Part shown: piece by piece, positions 11,953 through 23,500 of the stretch
Position numbering within the stretch: the first letter of the stretch is position 1
How the letters are laid out: each line of letters opens with the position of its first letter
Origin: Plantago ovata
Lineage: Eukaryota; Streptophyta; Magnoliopsida; Lamiales; Plantaginaceae
Reading direction: 5' to 3'
NCBI GenBank assembly: GCA_028274465.1
Contig: CM051458.1
Coordinates: 54,363,253 to 54,427,252, forward strand
Length of the DNA stretch: 64,000 nucleotides
The notes under the pieces: model-generated
What the model saw: the letters and a program-made list of their open reading frames with translations, nothing else
The model's database searches: none
What the model was told of the DNA's origin: nothing
Translations under genes and position numbers: made by a program

Positions 11953-12310
11953 GCAACATCCAAAGCCCATGGTGAAAAAGGATCATATAATATGCAATCA
12001 ATAGGCTCATTTTTGGCTATGTAACTTTGTATGAGCTCTTCTAGAGTTTTCGACCCCGTGATTTCCATCCGACGGACCTACTCTGCCATGTCATTGACCT
12101 TCATGAAACCACTTCATCGCAACCATCGGAAATCGTACATTTGGACCGTGTCGGATTTCGGGCACATGGCTTGGAGATGTAGTTGGTGATGGCAAAGGTG
12201 GATTTGGCCCCCTTAGAGACCAAGCGTTTGCAGAACTGGAGCAAAGGATTGACATGGCCTTGGCTTGGATATGAAACGTTCAAGATGTGGGCTCTTTTTG
12301 GTCCATCCAT
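11953..12310 (-). pseudogene. UDP-glycosyltransferase (UGT74-like) 5' fragment
   Basis: From an ATG at 12310 the minus strand reads AHILNVSYPSQGHVNPLLQF and KRLVSKGAK, the N-terminal acceptor-domain start of plant family-1 UGTs, closest in pattern to UGT74. After about 65 codons one base is missing around 12108. The shifted frame continues with GGFMKVNDMAE, an in-frame TAG (12078-12080), then SKTLEELIQSYI and DCILYDPFSPWALDVA, again UGT74-like. It ends at the chromovirus LTR. The C-terminal UDP-sugar binding (PSPG) part is absent. A TATA-like TATAAATTTATAA lies about 65 bp upstream of the ATG. This is a dead host gene: broken by the insertion and also by its own stop and frameshift. Confidence 0.85.
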
Positions 12311-12490
12311 TGTTTTGTCTCAATATTTTTTCACTTGGTGGCCAAGTTCTCTTATACTCCACCACTACTAGTTATAAATTTATAATAGCAGGATATTTGA
12401 GGCACACCAAAATCTACTTTGCAACAAATAAGCATCGTGCCGTGTTAAGAGAGAAAATAAAACAATCAATAGAGCACAAAAAATACAATG

Positions 12491-12655
12491 GTGACCGGTG
12501 GCGGAGCCACATGGGTCCAGTGGGGTCATTGGACCCCCTGAACTTCGAACTAGTAGTAGCAATATGGTAGAATTAACAACAATTTGTTGCGTCCGAGTGG
12601 TTATTTGATCCCCCTAGGTCCAACAAGTCTCTGGTTCAAATCCTCAGTTTTTTTT
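12491..12655 (+). mobile_element. SINE-like repeat with tRNA-type promoter
   Basis: It begins with GTGGCGGAGCCAC and holds GTCCGAGTGGTTA (12591-12603), like the A box of tRNA-Ser/Leu, and GGTTCAAATCC (12633-12643), a good B box, followed by a run of ten Ts. A degraded relative with the same order (GGCGGAGC-like start, TCCTAGTGGTTGA, T-run) is at 36377-36560. The B box and order support a Pol III-derived short element; the 5' GGCGGAGC module may instead be a hAT-type end. Confidence 0.5.
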
Positions 12656-12659
12656 TTCG

Positions 12660-13230
12660 AAACTAAAGCATAGTTCATTAGATGGTACGAGTCTTTACAT
12701 GCCGATACGAAAATATGTCATCTAGTTTGACTACATCTAAAAACCATTGTGGGCAAATATCCCATATATACATATTAGACTGCACAAAATGTTGAGCGTT
12801 TAATTTGTAGCTCCAAAAGTACAATTTTTCCTTCTTTGGCCAGACGATCTGCTACTTGGTTGGTTTCCCTAAAGTCAAAAAGAACTTGGACTGATTCAAG
12901 CTTGTCCATTTCTTTACTTGCCGCCAGTCTTAGTGCCTCTTGATGTATTCCAGGAGCTTCTCCCGCAATCCAAGTCTCAATGCATGGAATTCAGATAAGG
13001 CAGCTGATGTTCTTTCAAGGAAAGTTGCTCCAGCTATAACTACTTCCCCATGTTCATTTCGAATTACTGCACCAGCACCTGATAAACCAGTTTGAGGATC
13101 ATGAGATCCATCAATATTTATACATAAGAAGCCAGGATCAGGTGGACTCCATTTGCAAGGGATTAATTCAGTACATATGACATTTGACTCCACATGCAGT
13201 TGATCCTTATCTTTCAGCATTTGTATTAGT
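12660..13230 (-). mobile_element. Plant LINE 3' remnant with RNase H-like domain
   Basis: Minus-strand sequence reads CKWSPPDPGFLCINIDGS, then GLSGAGAVIRNEHGEVVIAG and SAALSEFHALRLGL. This is the RNase H-like (RVT_3) domain carried at the C-terminus of many plant L1-type LINEs, with the first catalytic Asp in NIDGS and a Glu in SEFHALR. A one-base shift near 12945 moves the reading to EALRLAASKEMDKLE and then VLFDFRETNQVADRLAKEG, which holds the final conserved D of the domain. The reverse transcriptase part is absent. It is an old 5'-truncated insertion downstream of NSUN5. Confidence 0.7.
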
Positions 13231-13698
13231 CACATATGTAGACTGGTTATGTTAATATCTTGTTGTTTAATTTTTTTTTTCATTTCTAACATTCCATATT
13301 AACCAAGGAAAAAAAAAACACCGAATCTGTAACTTTACGTTTCTAAACGTGTTTAATTGAACAGGATAAACAGTTTTTCACAATAGAATAGAAAAATAGG
13401 TCTTTCACAAGGTCTACTCATAATATTTTGACTTCGTCTCAAAACATTTCCTGACGCTACACTTTCTCCGTGAAATACCAAGCCGATTCCAGATTATGCA
13501 GCCTCCAGACAGTTCCGGCATACTCCAAGCCGATTCCAGATTTCCTCTGATCCTATCAAATACCAAGAGAAGCAGGCAGTGCGAATTATCACAGCAGTAC
13601 AGCAACCTACCAGAGCACTCACATATCAAGGCCAGACAAGATTCGTGGTTTCATGACAACATGAAAGGGCACAGGAATATCAGCACTATATCTTTCCA
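13231..13698. other. NSUN5 downstream region, probable 3' UTR
   Basis: Non-coding. The part next to the stop codon (about 13415-13698) is more GC-balanced and probably includes the NSUN5 3' UTR. It holds an 18-bp direct repeat CCAAGCCGATTCCAGATT at about 13479 and 13527. No clear AATAAA was found on the minus strand. The left part is AT-rich with a T-run near 13270. Confidence 0.4.
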
Positions 13699-14658
13699 TC
13701 AATTGTGAGTCTGCGAATATCTTTGGTGCATTTCCAATTTGAGCATTTTTGCAACAAAATAGTTCAAAGGTCTTCTAACCCTTTTTGCAGGTTTTCTGAA
13801 TTTATGGTTTTTAGCTTTCTCTGCTTCTAGATGAAGACCCTTTCTGACAAATAATGCAATGAAGAAGCCTTCTTTGTCTTCTTCGAGATGCATCCTCAAA
13901 ACATGTTCAGCTGCAGGAAAAGAAACAGCGAGTTAGAAGCAATTATGTTTGGTTCATTCATTCTTCAAGAAAATGTAATAAACATCGTCCACTGGAGTGT
14001 GCAAACTATAGATTCTTTTGTACAATACTTGGATATGGTGATTCGGTTGATTCCACAGGAACACTACTGATATTGTCCATAGCTGGAATGACATACTTCA
14101 TGCAGTTTGTTTATGTACTGGTGTGTCTACAGACAAACTCGAGGTTCCTCATCATATAATTTACAGATTAGCAATGTGGTTGCTTAATACAGAAGTATAA
14201 CTTGTTTGCTTGCAGTTTCACCACATTGTCCCCCCAAAACAAGCATCACATAACAAAACTTACATCCATGAAATGTTGGGAGACCACGGCGAGGCCACTG
14301 GGGGAAAACTGTTTCCAGTTGGAAACCAAGAGATGAAGCAAGATGCAGAACAGAGTGAACAACATCTTCATTTTCAATCTGATGTATTGAGCATGTGCTA
14401 TAAACAATTCTCTCAACTGATGGGACTGTAAAAAGTGCAAGAAATGAACAACTCAATAACAATGTATTTGACATCAAGAAAAAGCATAAAACAAATTAAA
14501 AATAATGTGATAAAAACAAGCATGAGTAAATTATGAGGCCTTACAAGAAAAGGCATGTTCCAAAACCTTTTTCTGGAAACCTGCGAGCTTTCTGAGCCGC
14601 TTTAAGTCATCTTGGTTGGAAAGACCTTGAATTAAGAATCAAGTATGAGATGATTTAC

Positions 14659-14693
<35 letters not shown>

Positions 14694-17600
14694 GCTTGAA
14701 TAGTCAAATTAGAATCATTTATGTAAAAACAAAAGTGCACAATCACTACCAAAAACAGAAGTCATGATATAAAGATGCATCCCATTTTTCAACCCAGTCA
14801 GACATGTTTGTACAGTTTGAACAGGTCATAAGTAATTCGAAAGTTAATGACACTACAAATTGGCAGTAATTACTCTGCGTGAAAGACTTAAATGAATAAA
14901 TGCTAGATAAATAACATCAAATTCCAGTAAATATTGACTTTCAGGTCTGGCTTGTAAATTTAGCATAGAACATAAGCCATTAAGTCAATAGAAAAAACAC
15001 ATGAACTCAAGCATGCTTCTAAAGACAGAAGAGTAACCTGCACTATGTGACGGGAGTAGATGATCCAGTCTGTCAAAGGCAGTCCCTGATCCAGAACAGG
15101 ATGGATCTAAAAGTATAGCATGGACCTTGGTATAAAAGAAATGTCACAAACTTGACTTATAATGAAACAGGTGAAAATTAAACAGATAGCAAGATAGGAA
15201 TTACATTTGAATATGAAGGATCTTTTGGGTCAATGTTCAAGAAGTCTTCATGCTTAACTTTGACATCTGGGACAAGTTAAGAATAACATCGATTTTGACA
15301 TAGTTTGACTAGTGATTATGTCAGGCCAAGCAGTAATATTTCTGAGTTCTTATTTGAAAGAGAACAAGTGACTGGAAAAGAATTCAAGGAGCCAACAACA
15401 AATGTTTGGGAGCATGGCTTAACAATTAATATATGATGACAATATTCAATGAAAAGATGAATCCCATTGGATTGTAAACTTATTCTACTTTTGGCAAACT
15501 TATTATCATACCTAATTCGTCAGCCCTACCTCTAACCAATTATCACATATACAACAAAGCTCTTAAAAACACCGATCCAAAAGCCCACATGTATAATCCA
15601 ATGGGGCAGAGTGAGTATTTCCTATTTCTAGACTTCTAGAATGACCTTAGAAGTCATGATTCCCATCAGTAATACATAAGAGTACCATCGATATCCCTTG
15701 ATATAGTACAATATAACATCCAAGTGATTTGACAAGAAAGACATGCATGTGGACCAGAATTTTGAAAAGGATACTTGTAGCTCCAGCCAGTTCAACGTTA
15801 GCTTTCAAGCGCTCAAACCTCTGTTTGTTGAGTTCACAAGCTATAATTCTTCCCTTGCCTTTCATGAGACCAGCGAGGTGAAGGGTTTTGTTGCCTGGAG
15901 CTGAACAAGCATCAATAACCTTCACAAAATAACTTTAGTTTGAGCAACAAACTCAAAGAAGAAAAAACTACACATAGTACTGTACAAGTAACATACCTCC
16001 CATCCAGGTTTAGGTCCAAGCACTACAGCAGGCATTGAGCTTGCTTTTCCCTAAGATAAGCCAAATATGAAAATGAAAAAGAAAATCATCTCTAATTCTC
16101 TACTGCCAACAAAAGACTTTTGAACCACCTAAAATAAAGTTACCTGCAGGAAAACACTTCGATTTATAACTAGGGGATGGTCGTGTAAATCAGCACCTGG
16201 TGGGAGAACCAACAAATCAGGTACCATGTCATCCTTTTCGACCTAATAGAGGTTACGGAAAAATTATTCATGGAGAAAGTTAAAGATGTGACAAGTTCGG
16301 TAATAATCTACATCGACCATGCACGTAATAAGTCACCCATGGGTAGCTTATGCATCGTCCAAACCTAAACCATCAGGTTACGGAAAAATTATTCATGGAG
16401 AGAAGTTAAAGATGTGACAAGTTCGGTAATAATCTACATCGACCATGCAGGTAAAATAAGTCGCCCATGGGTAGCTTATGCATCGTCCAAACCTAAACCA
16501 TCATGACTCCACTTTGTATCCATCTAAGTTCTCAATTATGCATGAGAATCACCGATCACCACTTGTATATCCATGATATCATCCCATTTCCCCATGCACA
16601 AAACTCGTGGTTTTTAGGGAAAGAAAATTTAGCCCCCATTGGATATACAATTGGGTGGATAACATATCTTATAAAATTTATGGTTTGCTTTGCGAATATT
16701 CTTATGGAGAGCCTCATACCTACTGATGAGCAACTTTGCACATAAGCTTTATTTATGGATTATGTGTCCATAGCTTGGACGCTCGCTCGCACACACACAA
16801 ATAAAAAACTGCAATCTACAATAGAAGTTCGTACATAAAGAGACCAAGAGGGGGTTAACTAAAACATGTTCTAGTAACCATGAAATAAGCGACGTGTTTA
16901 CAGGAACAAAAGTAACAAAGGAATACCTTATATTGGCGACTCAATTCATGCATTGCGGATTCTGTGTTACACTTTAAAGTATTCACACGAACATAACGTG
17001 GTTTATGCACATCTGCAGAGACCAGATGATAAATATTAACAAAAACATTCAAGGTTCTAGATGTATAGAAATAAGAGCACTAAGTGAATAGGTTTCTTTA
17101 CAATTTGACACCCCAAACATATTTCAGCATCAAAATGCAAATGCTAAATTTGAAAGTGTTTACTGTCAAAAGTCCACATCTATACCTAAGCATTACAAAC
17201 TTATAGCAAGATTTCAAAGATGTAAATTCACAATAACATCCCTTGCAAAGCTCTATGCATCATGCCATATCATCTCCAGCCCTTCCAATACCCAGAGCCA
17301 AAATTCTGTGGACAGTAATAATCTTATATCTACTATTTGTATTATCTTCGAAGATTATATCAATATACTTCTTCCGGAAACTTTATAGTTTCCCACTTTG
17401 TTTTTGTTGACCTTTTTATGTTCGGTTTGACCTCAAATTAATCGTAAATGATTACGAAAAAATTAATTTTAAAAGTTATATTATACAAATATAATAAGTA
17501 TACTTTCATAATATAATTTTTTAAATTATTTTTTTTGTAACGAGTTATTATTAATTTGAGGTCAAACCGGACATCGAAAAGTTAACAAAAATAAAGTGGT

Positions 17601-19531
17601 TTTCCGGAGGAAGTATAAAACTGTGATAATAAGAACGGAGTCGAATTCTTCAGGACATATAGTGCAACTTCTTGAGATCTTAGATAACTATTTCAATTCC
17701 AGAATTTTTTTACTCGCTGAATCTCTTCGTAATTGTCAGCATCATTAGATTCATTAATCATTTGAAAGGTCTTCTTAGCTTCATTACTGCAATCCTTCGA
17801 TTTGCTCACTAGAATTCCCATCTGCTCTTTATAATGTCCAAATAAATACTGGATATAAACACCATGATTATTTGCGTACTAGATGCAATTAAGAACAGAT
17901 AAACTACCAGAAGGTTTGTCAAGGACCACCAAGTCTTCTATGGTTTTTGCTCCTCTATGCTTCAAAATTTGGGACAGAGCTGATTGCAATGCATCTTTCT
18001 TTAGCATGAGAAACTTCTCCGCATCTCCCGTCAATGAACTCCCCTATCAGAAAATTGTCAGAAAGAAAACAAGTACGTAAGTGGAAACATCACGTACTAA
18101 CTGTACTACACAAAAAAGACATGGACAGCGGTGCTAATAGATGATATGAAACCAAATGGAGGAGTTCTTTCAAACTAATGGGAGAAAGATGGAACTGGCA
18201 ACAATACCTGTCCGAAGAGGATGTCATAAATGATAATGTACATCAATTCTTTCTGCTTCTGCAGAAACAAAGAACAAAGAAAATATGGACATTAAAAATA
18301 AATCCAATTTCAGTTTCAGTCAGGGAAATCATTTGCTATACAAATTCTCAACAAACTGAACATTGTTGTGTTAAATTAATTACCTTCCACTTAGCACTAA
18401 GAACATCTGCCTCCTCCAAAATATTCTCTATAACAGAGAGATCTACAAACCATATGGAAACACCAACAAAGCATTTTCAGATCCAGTTCCCCAGTGCCAA
18501 TTTTCAACATTATCAAATAAACACAGAATGCTGTATGCTACATACATAACTTATTTTCAACATCTTCTCAAACTTAGTTATTAGTACTCCGTCCGTCCCA
18601 CGACAAATGTCCACTTTAGTTCTCGGCACGCAGATTAAGGAGGATTGCCAAACGTAATCGGTATAAAGTTGATTTGTTCTTTTGACACAAACGGAAATGG
18701 GTGGGACAGAATTAAATGGAACAGTTAACATTTGTTGCGTGGCGGAGGGAGTAATAAAATTTGATAAGCCTCAGTAAGGATCAATCTACTTGAAGAAACC
18801 AGTCATTCGACACTACCTCAGAAATAGAGGGAAATCAGAGTCTTTTCTAATAGCCGATTTGCCAGTAGTTGAGTAGAAAACTCGGTCAGCAAGGATCCAC
18901 CTATTTTGTAAAAGAAATCAAAGCATGTCCCATCAGTTTGTTCAATTTTATTTCCCTATTTTCCTAAAATAATCTCTAGCTTTTTACTACTAGTATCAAA
19001 TCACATTGGGAATTCAATTGAACAACAGAGTACCAGTTGCATTTGCATAATAAATAAATAAATAAATAATCGAAACCGATTAACTATATGCACAATCTAC
19101 TTCAGCAGTTACTATGCAATGCCTAAATTAAGATATCTAATAAACTTAGAATTGTAAATGTCGAAATGATAAGTAGTTTAATTAATTAATTAATCAATTA
19201 ATCAATTAATCAATGATGGATTGTATGTATAATTGGTTGGGCTAATAATAATAAAGGAGATAAGGAAGGGAATCGTACACTTGAGAGTTTGGCAAACGAG
19301 GGCAAAAGTGGCCTTTTTGTTTCTGACAAGAGGGCTGAAAACGAGAGACTTGATTGAGCCGACGGCTCGGCGGCGAGCGTCACCCTGGAGCGTGGTACGC
19401 AAGACCTTAGCGGCCTCTCTCCGGGCGAAGTACGCCGAGCGTTCGGCGCTGGTCATCCGCTTTTGTTGTTGAGGGTTATTTGGTAGTGATGATGGTTTCT
19501 GTGATGTGTTTATTGGTTTCCTCCGCGCCAT
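13699..19531 (-). CDS. NSUN5: rRNA (cytosine-C5)-methyltransferase, NSUN5/Rcm1 type
   Basis: Thirteen exons, all with GT-AG borders and matching phases: 19531-19279, 18442-18384, 18258-18208, 18043-17908, 17012-16927, 16242-16144, 16050-15997, 15919-15775, 15266-15205, 15125-15038, 14625-14545, 14425-14264, 13910-13699. They give 1,488 nt, 495 residues and a stop, close to the size of yeast Rcm1. Visible signatures are PRYVRVNTLK, the SAM-binding VIDACSAPGNKTLHLAGLMKGKG, LLDPSCSGSGT with one conserved cysteine, YSTCSIHQIENEDVV with the other (catalytic) cysteine, and FPQWPRRGLPTF. Family knowledge: NSUN5/Rcm1 methylates one cytosine of 25S/28S rRNA using S-adenosylmethionine in the nucleolus. 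The basic C-terminus (KNHKFRKPAKRVRR) fits nucleolar targeting. No break is seen. The introns carry two MITEs and a tandem duplication. A MULE lies 127 bp upstream of the ATG. Confidence 0.95.
14662..14691. repeat. Poly-A tract in an NSUN5 intron
   Basis: About 30 As on the plus strand in the intron between exons 10 and 11. Simple low-complexity sequence with no sign of an attached SINE. Confidence 0.9.
16251..16503. repeat. Tandem duplication of a 125-bp unit in an NSUN5 intron
   Basis: Two copies (16251-16375 and 16376-16503) start with GGTTACGGAAAAATTATTC and end with AAACCTAAACCATCA. They differ at only a handful of positions, so the duplication is recent. It lies in the intron between exons 5 and 6, within 10 bp of the exon 6 acceptor side. 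Confidence 0.95.
17366..17615. mobile_element. Foldback MITE (TA target) in an NSUN5 intron
   Basis: Ends CTTCTTCCGGAAACT and, inverted, CTTCCTCCGGAAAAC, flanked by TA on both sides. The arms continue with AACAAAAA and GTTTGACCTCAAATTAAT and their inverted copies, so the 250-bp element can fold nearly end to end. A second copy is at 36586-36845. TA target and size suggest a Tc1/mariner-derived MITE. It lies between NSUN5 exons 4 and 5. Confidence 0.85.
18585..18753. mobile_element. Stowaway MITE in NSUN5 intron 1
   Basis: It carries the classical Stowaway ends: CTCCGTCCGTCCCACGACAA on the left and the inverted CTCCCTCCGCCACGCAACAA on the right, flanked by TA on both sides. At 169 bp it has no coding capacity. 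The inverted arms extend about 30 bp. It is located between exons 1 and 2. Confidence 0.92.
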
Positions 19532-19658
19532 GGCTTAGTTTCAATGTGTTTCGATGAATATGCCCAGAAGAACCCTAAACCCTGTTAATCAATAAATCAA
19601 TCAATTAATAAAATAAAGAGTTTTTTTTTTAAGAAATAAAGAGTTGTGTTAAATATTA
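19532..19658 (-). promoter_or_regulatory. Short NSUN5 upstream region
   Basis: Only 127 bp separate the NSUN5 ATG from the edge of the MULE, including the A/T-rich 8-bp repeat AAATATTA at 19651-19658. No clear TATA box is seen. The promoter of NSUN5 is therefore either very compact or extends into the MULE terminal inverted repeat. Confidence 0.5.
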
Positions 19659-19810
19659 GAGTCCGTCTCCTAGTAGACCGTCTCTAGTATAGACCAACTA
19701 CTACTAATTATAAATCAACCCCAACTAATTAGTAGCTTTTTAAAAAAGCCCCAACCCAGCAACCCGACTCAGAAACGGGTCGTAAAAGGGGTTATAACAA
19801 AAACTCGCTC
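19659..19810. repeat. MULE left terminal inverted repeat
   Basis: Contains TCTCCTAGTAGACCGTCTC, CAACTACTAC, a TTTTTAAAAAAGCC stretch and CCCGACTCAGAAACGGGTCG. Each has a loose counterpart, in order, in the inverted right end. Divergence between the ends is high, so the repeat was judged by order of blocks more than by identity. Confidence 0.65.
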
Positions 19811-20030
19811 TCCAGCTCAAACACAGAAACGAACGCAAGTTTGAAGAGAGAGAAACCGGCGGTAGAGAGAGAAAGAAACCACCGCCTCCATCTCTACGTC
19901 GCGCCGCCTCCATCTCGACGTCGAAACCACCGCCACGACCACCTACGTTGCCGTCGCCGTCGCCACCTCCAGCTACGCCGTCGCCACCTCCAGCTACGCC
20001 GTCGTTTCTGCATCTAAATCAAACGTACGT
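19811..20030 (+). promoter_or_regulatory. GC-rich 5' leader exon of the MULE transposase gene
   Basis: A GA-rich stretch (GAGAGAGAAACCGGCGG) passes into a CpG-rich block with a directly repeated 21-bp segment (starting GTCGCCACCTCC at about 19958 and 19979). It is followed by a likely splice donor (AAACGTACGTAC near 20022). The next acceptor (TTGTTAG) ends directly before the ATG at 20553. The stretch therefore reads as a 5' UTR exon just inside the inverted repeat. Confidence 0.5.
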
Positions 20031-20084
20031 ACAAAAAATTCATTCATCTCTGCAATTAATGGTCCATAAGCTTCAATTCGTGAT

Positions 20085-20530
20085 CTAGGAGCTTGGATTT
20101 GTGTTTTTGTTACATGATTCATGAACTAGAAGCTCCGATTTGTGATTTTGTAACGTAAATCATGATCTGGAAGCTCCGATTTGTGATTTTGTTACGTGAA
20201 TCATGATCTCGAAGCTCCTATTTGTGATTTTATTACGTGAATCATGATGTGGAAGCTTCGATTTGTGATTTTGTTACGTGAATCATGATTTGGAATCTCC
20301 GATTTGTGATTTTGTTACATAAATCATGATATACAGGCTCTGTTTCGTGATGTTGCTACGTAAATCATCATTTACAAGCTCTGTTTCGTGATGTTCCTAC
20401 ATAATCATCATCTGCAACCTTTGTTTCGTGTTGTTGGTACTTAAATCATCATCTGCATGCTTTGTTTTGTGTTGCTGCTACGTAAATCTGCATCTGCAAG
20501 ATATGTTTTGTGTTGTTGCTACGTAAAATG
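20085..20530. repeat. Degenerate tandem repeat, unit about 58 bp
   Basis: Seven to eight units of the type GAAGCTCCGATTTGTGATTTTGTTACGTGAATCATGATCT. The later units drift to CTGTTTCGTGATGTTGCTACG. The array fills the 5' UTR intron of the transposase gene. Neighbouring units are most alike, as expected from tandem growth. Confidence 0.9.
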
Positions 20531-20552
20531 TGTTTATTGTTGTGATTGTTAG

Positions 20553-23500
20553 ATGTCAACTTCTCAAAACCCTGCTGCTAGTAATCAACAGCTTCCAGTG
20601 ACTGAAGAAGCAGAAACACAAAATAACAGAGGTTATATCCCATAAACTCAATCATATATCCCATGATATTAAGTATATATCCCATGATATCTAGTACATG
20701 CACACATACTGTAAAACCAAAGGTTATATCCCATGAAATTAAAATTAGGTCCCATGATATTAAGAATATATCCCATGAAATCAATTATATGGCCATATTC
20801 TCAAACACAAAACAGTATTACACTATATCATATATCCCATGACATTAAGCATATATCCTATGAAATCAATTATATGTCCCATGATGTCAACCATGTCTCC
20901 CATATTCACTAGTACATGCACACATGAAGTAAACTCACAGGTATATCCCATGATATTAAGCATATGTCCCATGAAATCAATTATATGTCCCATGATTTCA
21001 ACCATGTCTCCCATATTTTATAGTACATGCACACATACAGTAAACTAACAGATATATTCCATGATATTAAGCATATATCCCATGAAATCAGTTATATGCC
21101 CCATGATTTCAACCTTGCCATATTCTCTAGTGCATACACATACAGTAGTACACTATATCATATATCCCATGATATTAAGCATATATATCATGATATCTAG
21201 TACATGCACACACACGTCCCATAAAATCAACAATATATGCCATGATATCAAACATATTTACCATGAAATCACCTATCTTGTGAAAACATATTTCATATGC
21301 AGACGTAAATGATCTTCCCCCTGATTTTGACATTACGGGATGCTTAAAGAGAATCAGTGGAACTTTTGATCAACTATACTTCTTGTACAAAAGGCATGCT
21401 GCAAATGTTGGATTTTCTGTGAAGAAAGCAACCTCACGTATTGGTAATAATGGTGAAATATGGGAGAAGTACTTTTTGTGCAGCCGTGAAGGTAAAAGTA
21501 AGGCAAACCCAAGCCCATTACCCATCACTCCATCACCCACTGTTGCTGCACAAGACGAAGAAGGTGATGAGCCTAAGAAGATTAAGAAAAGAAGGCAAAA
21601 CTGTAGTGGAAGGTGTGATTGCAAAGCAATGATGAGGTAAAAAAAAACTCACATGTTCTCAACTATATATCCCATGATATCAACAATATATCCCATGATG
21701 TCAACAATATATGCCATGATATCTTACACATGTTTTTATCTTCAGGATCCAAAATATTTTCAAAACCGAGAAATATGTAGTCAAAGAACACAAAATTGGG
21801 CACAACCATGAACTGAATAGACCGGAATGGAGTTACTTCAACAGGTCAGAAAGAACGATTGATGATGAGAGGGCAGAAATTATTGATTTGTTCGAGAAAG
21901 CAATGGTGAAGCCAGCCGACGCGTTCAAATATTTGTCAGCAGCTGCGGGCGGGGAAGAGAATGTTGGAATAATCCAGAGGGACCATATCAACTACATTTG
22001 TCGCAAGAGAACAAAAATCATGGATGGTGCAGATGCACAGTGTGTGTTAGACATGCTTAAGCAAAGAAAAGATGAGGATCCGCAGTTCTACTACTCACAC
22101 AAGTTGGATGACGAGGGTAAAATGTGCAGCCTTTTCTGGAGGGACTCGATGATGAAGAACGACTATGAGCTTTATGGTGACGTCATGATATTTGACACCA
22201 CATTCAGGACCAACAAATATGGACTAATTTGTGCACCGTTTGTTGGTGTAAATAACCACTGGAACAATGTAATGTTTGCTTGTGCATTCATTGCCAATGA
22301 GCAAGCTACATCATTTATCTGGTTGATGGAAGAGTTCATGAAAGCCATGGATAATAAGAAGCCAATTACAATCTTCACTGATCAAGATTCAGCAATTGCA
22401 AAAGCCATTGTTCAGGTACTATGTTATGACTTATACGTCGCATGATATTGCTTAAATCTCCCATGATATCTACTTTAAGATATTAACACACACAAAAAAA
22501 AAAAAAAATGAAAATGTATGCTATATTGTATGAACTGTATACTACATTACATGAACAATATACTACATCATATGAACTCTATGAACATGAATAATCTTCC
22601 ATAATTTCAACTGTTATATCTCATGATTTCATCAAAATACCCCATGATTTAACCAATATACCCCATGATTTTAATATATAAGCACATGAATAATCTGTCC
22701 ATTATTTAATCTTGTGTAGGTTTTTGGAGATGAGACCAGACACAGGCTGTGTCTTTGGCACTTGTACCAAAATGCATTAAAAAACTGCTCGAAGCTTAGG
22801 CATAATGACAAATTCAATGAAGTTTTCAATATATGCATCTATGGGTTGTCAAATGAAGAAGAATTTGAAGAATACTTCTCTGGAATGATTTGTGAGTTTG
22901 AGCTCGAAAATGAATCTTGGTTCGATCAACTGTATTCTCTAAAGAGAAGTGGTCACCTGCCCTAAGCAAGCCCTTCTTTTCAGCTGGAATCCTATCTACT
23001 CAAAGGAGTGAGAGTACAAACAATGCAATTTCATTCAGAGCCAACAAAAATACATCTCTCACACAATTCTTCAGACTCTTCGATGTAGTGATCAACCGCT
23101 GGAGATCAAATGAGAAGCATAAAGAGCACAAGAACACTCATAATAGGCCAAGACTGAACTCTAACAATGCTCTTGTCAAGCATGCTGCTGAGGTATATCT
23201 CAAACTATATATCCCATAATATCAACTATATATCCCATGATATCAACTATATATCCCATGATATCTCTCACATGTTTTTATCTGCAGATATACACACTCA
23301 AAATCTTCAAGTACTTACAGAGACAATTTAGAAAAGGACTAGAGACTACAGCTGTTGAATCTGTAACAATTGGCGACAAGATTTTGTATGATGTCTACCC
23401 TGATGATGATCCAGAAGACATTAATGGTGTTCTATTCATTAGGCATCCATCTGGTGAGATCGAAGTGAGCTGTAAATGTAGACACTTTGAAGAGGTTGGC

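Noticed and set aside
12101-12310. Functional glycosyltransferase
   Set aside because: Frameshift, in-frame stop and loss of everything after about 115 codons; only a 5' fragment remains.
20578-21312. Small frames with MGYMVDIMGYI or YPMISTIYPM repeats here and at 25904-26152 and 27968-28430
   Set aside because: They come from the CCCATGATATCA motif in introns. The splice pattern of both genes excludes these stretches, and stops interrupt them at irregular places.
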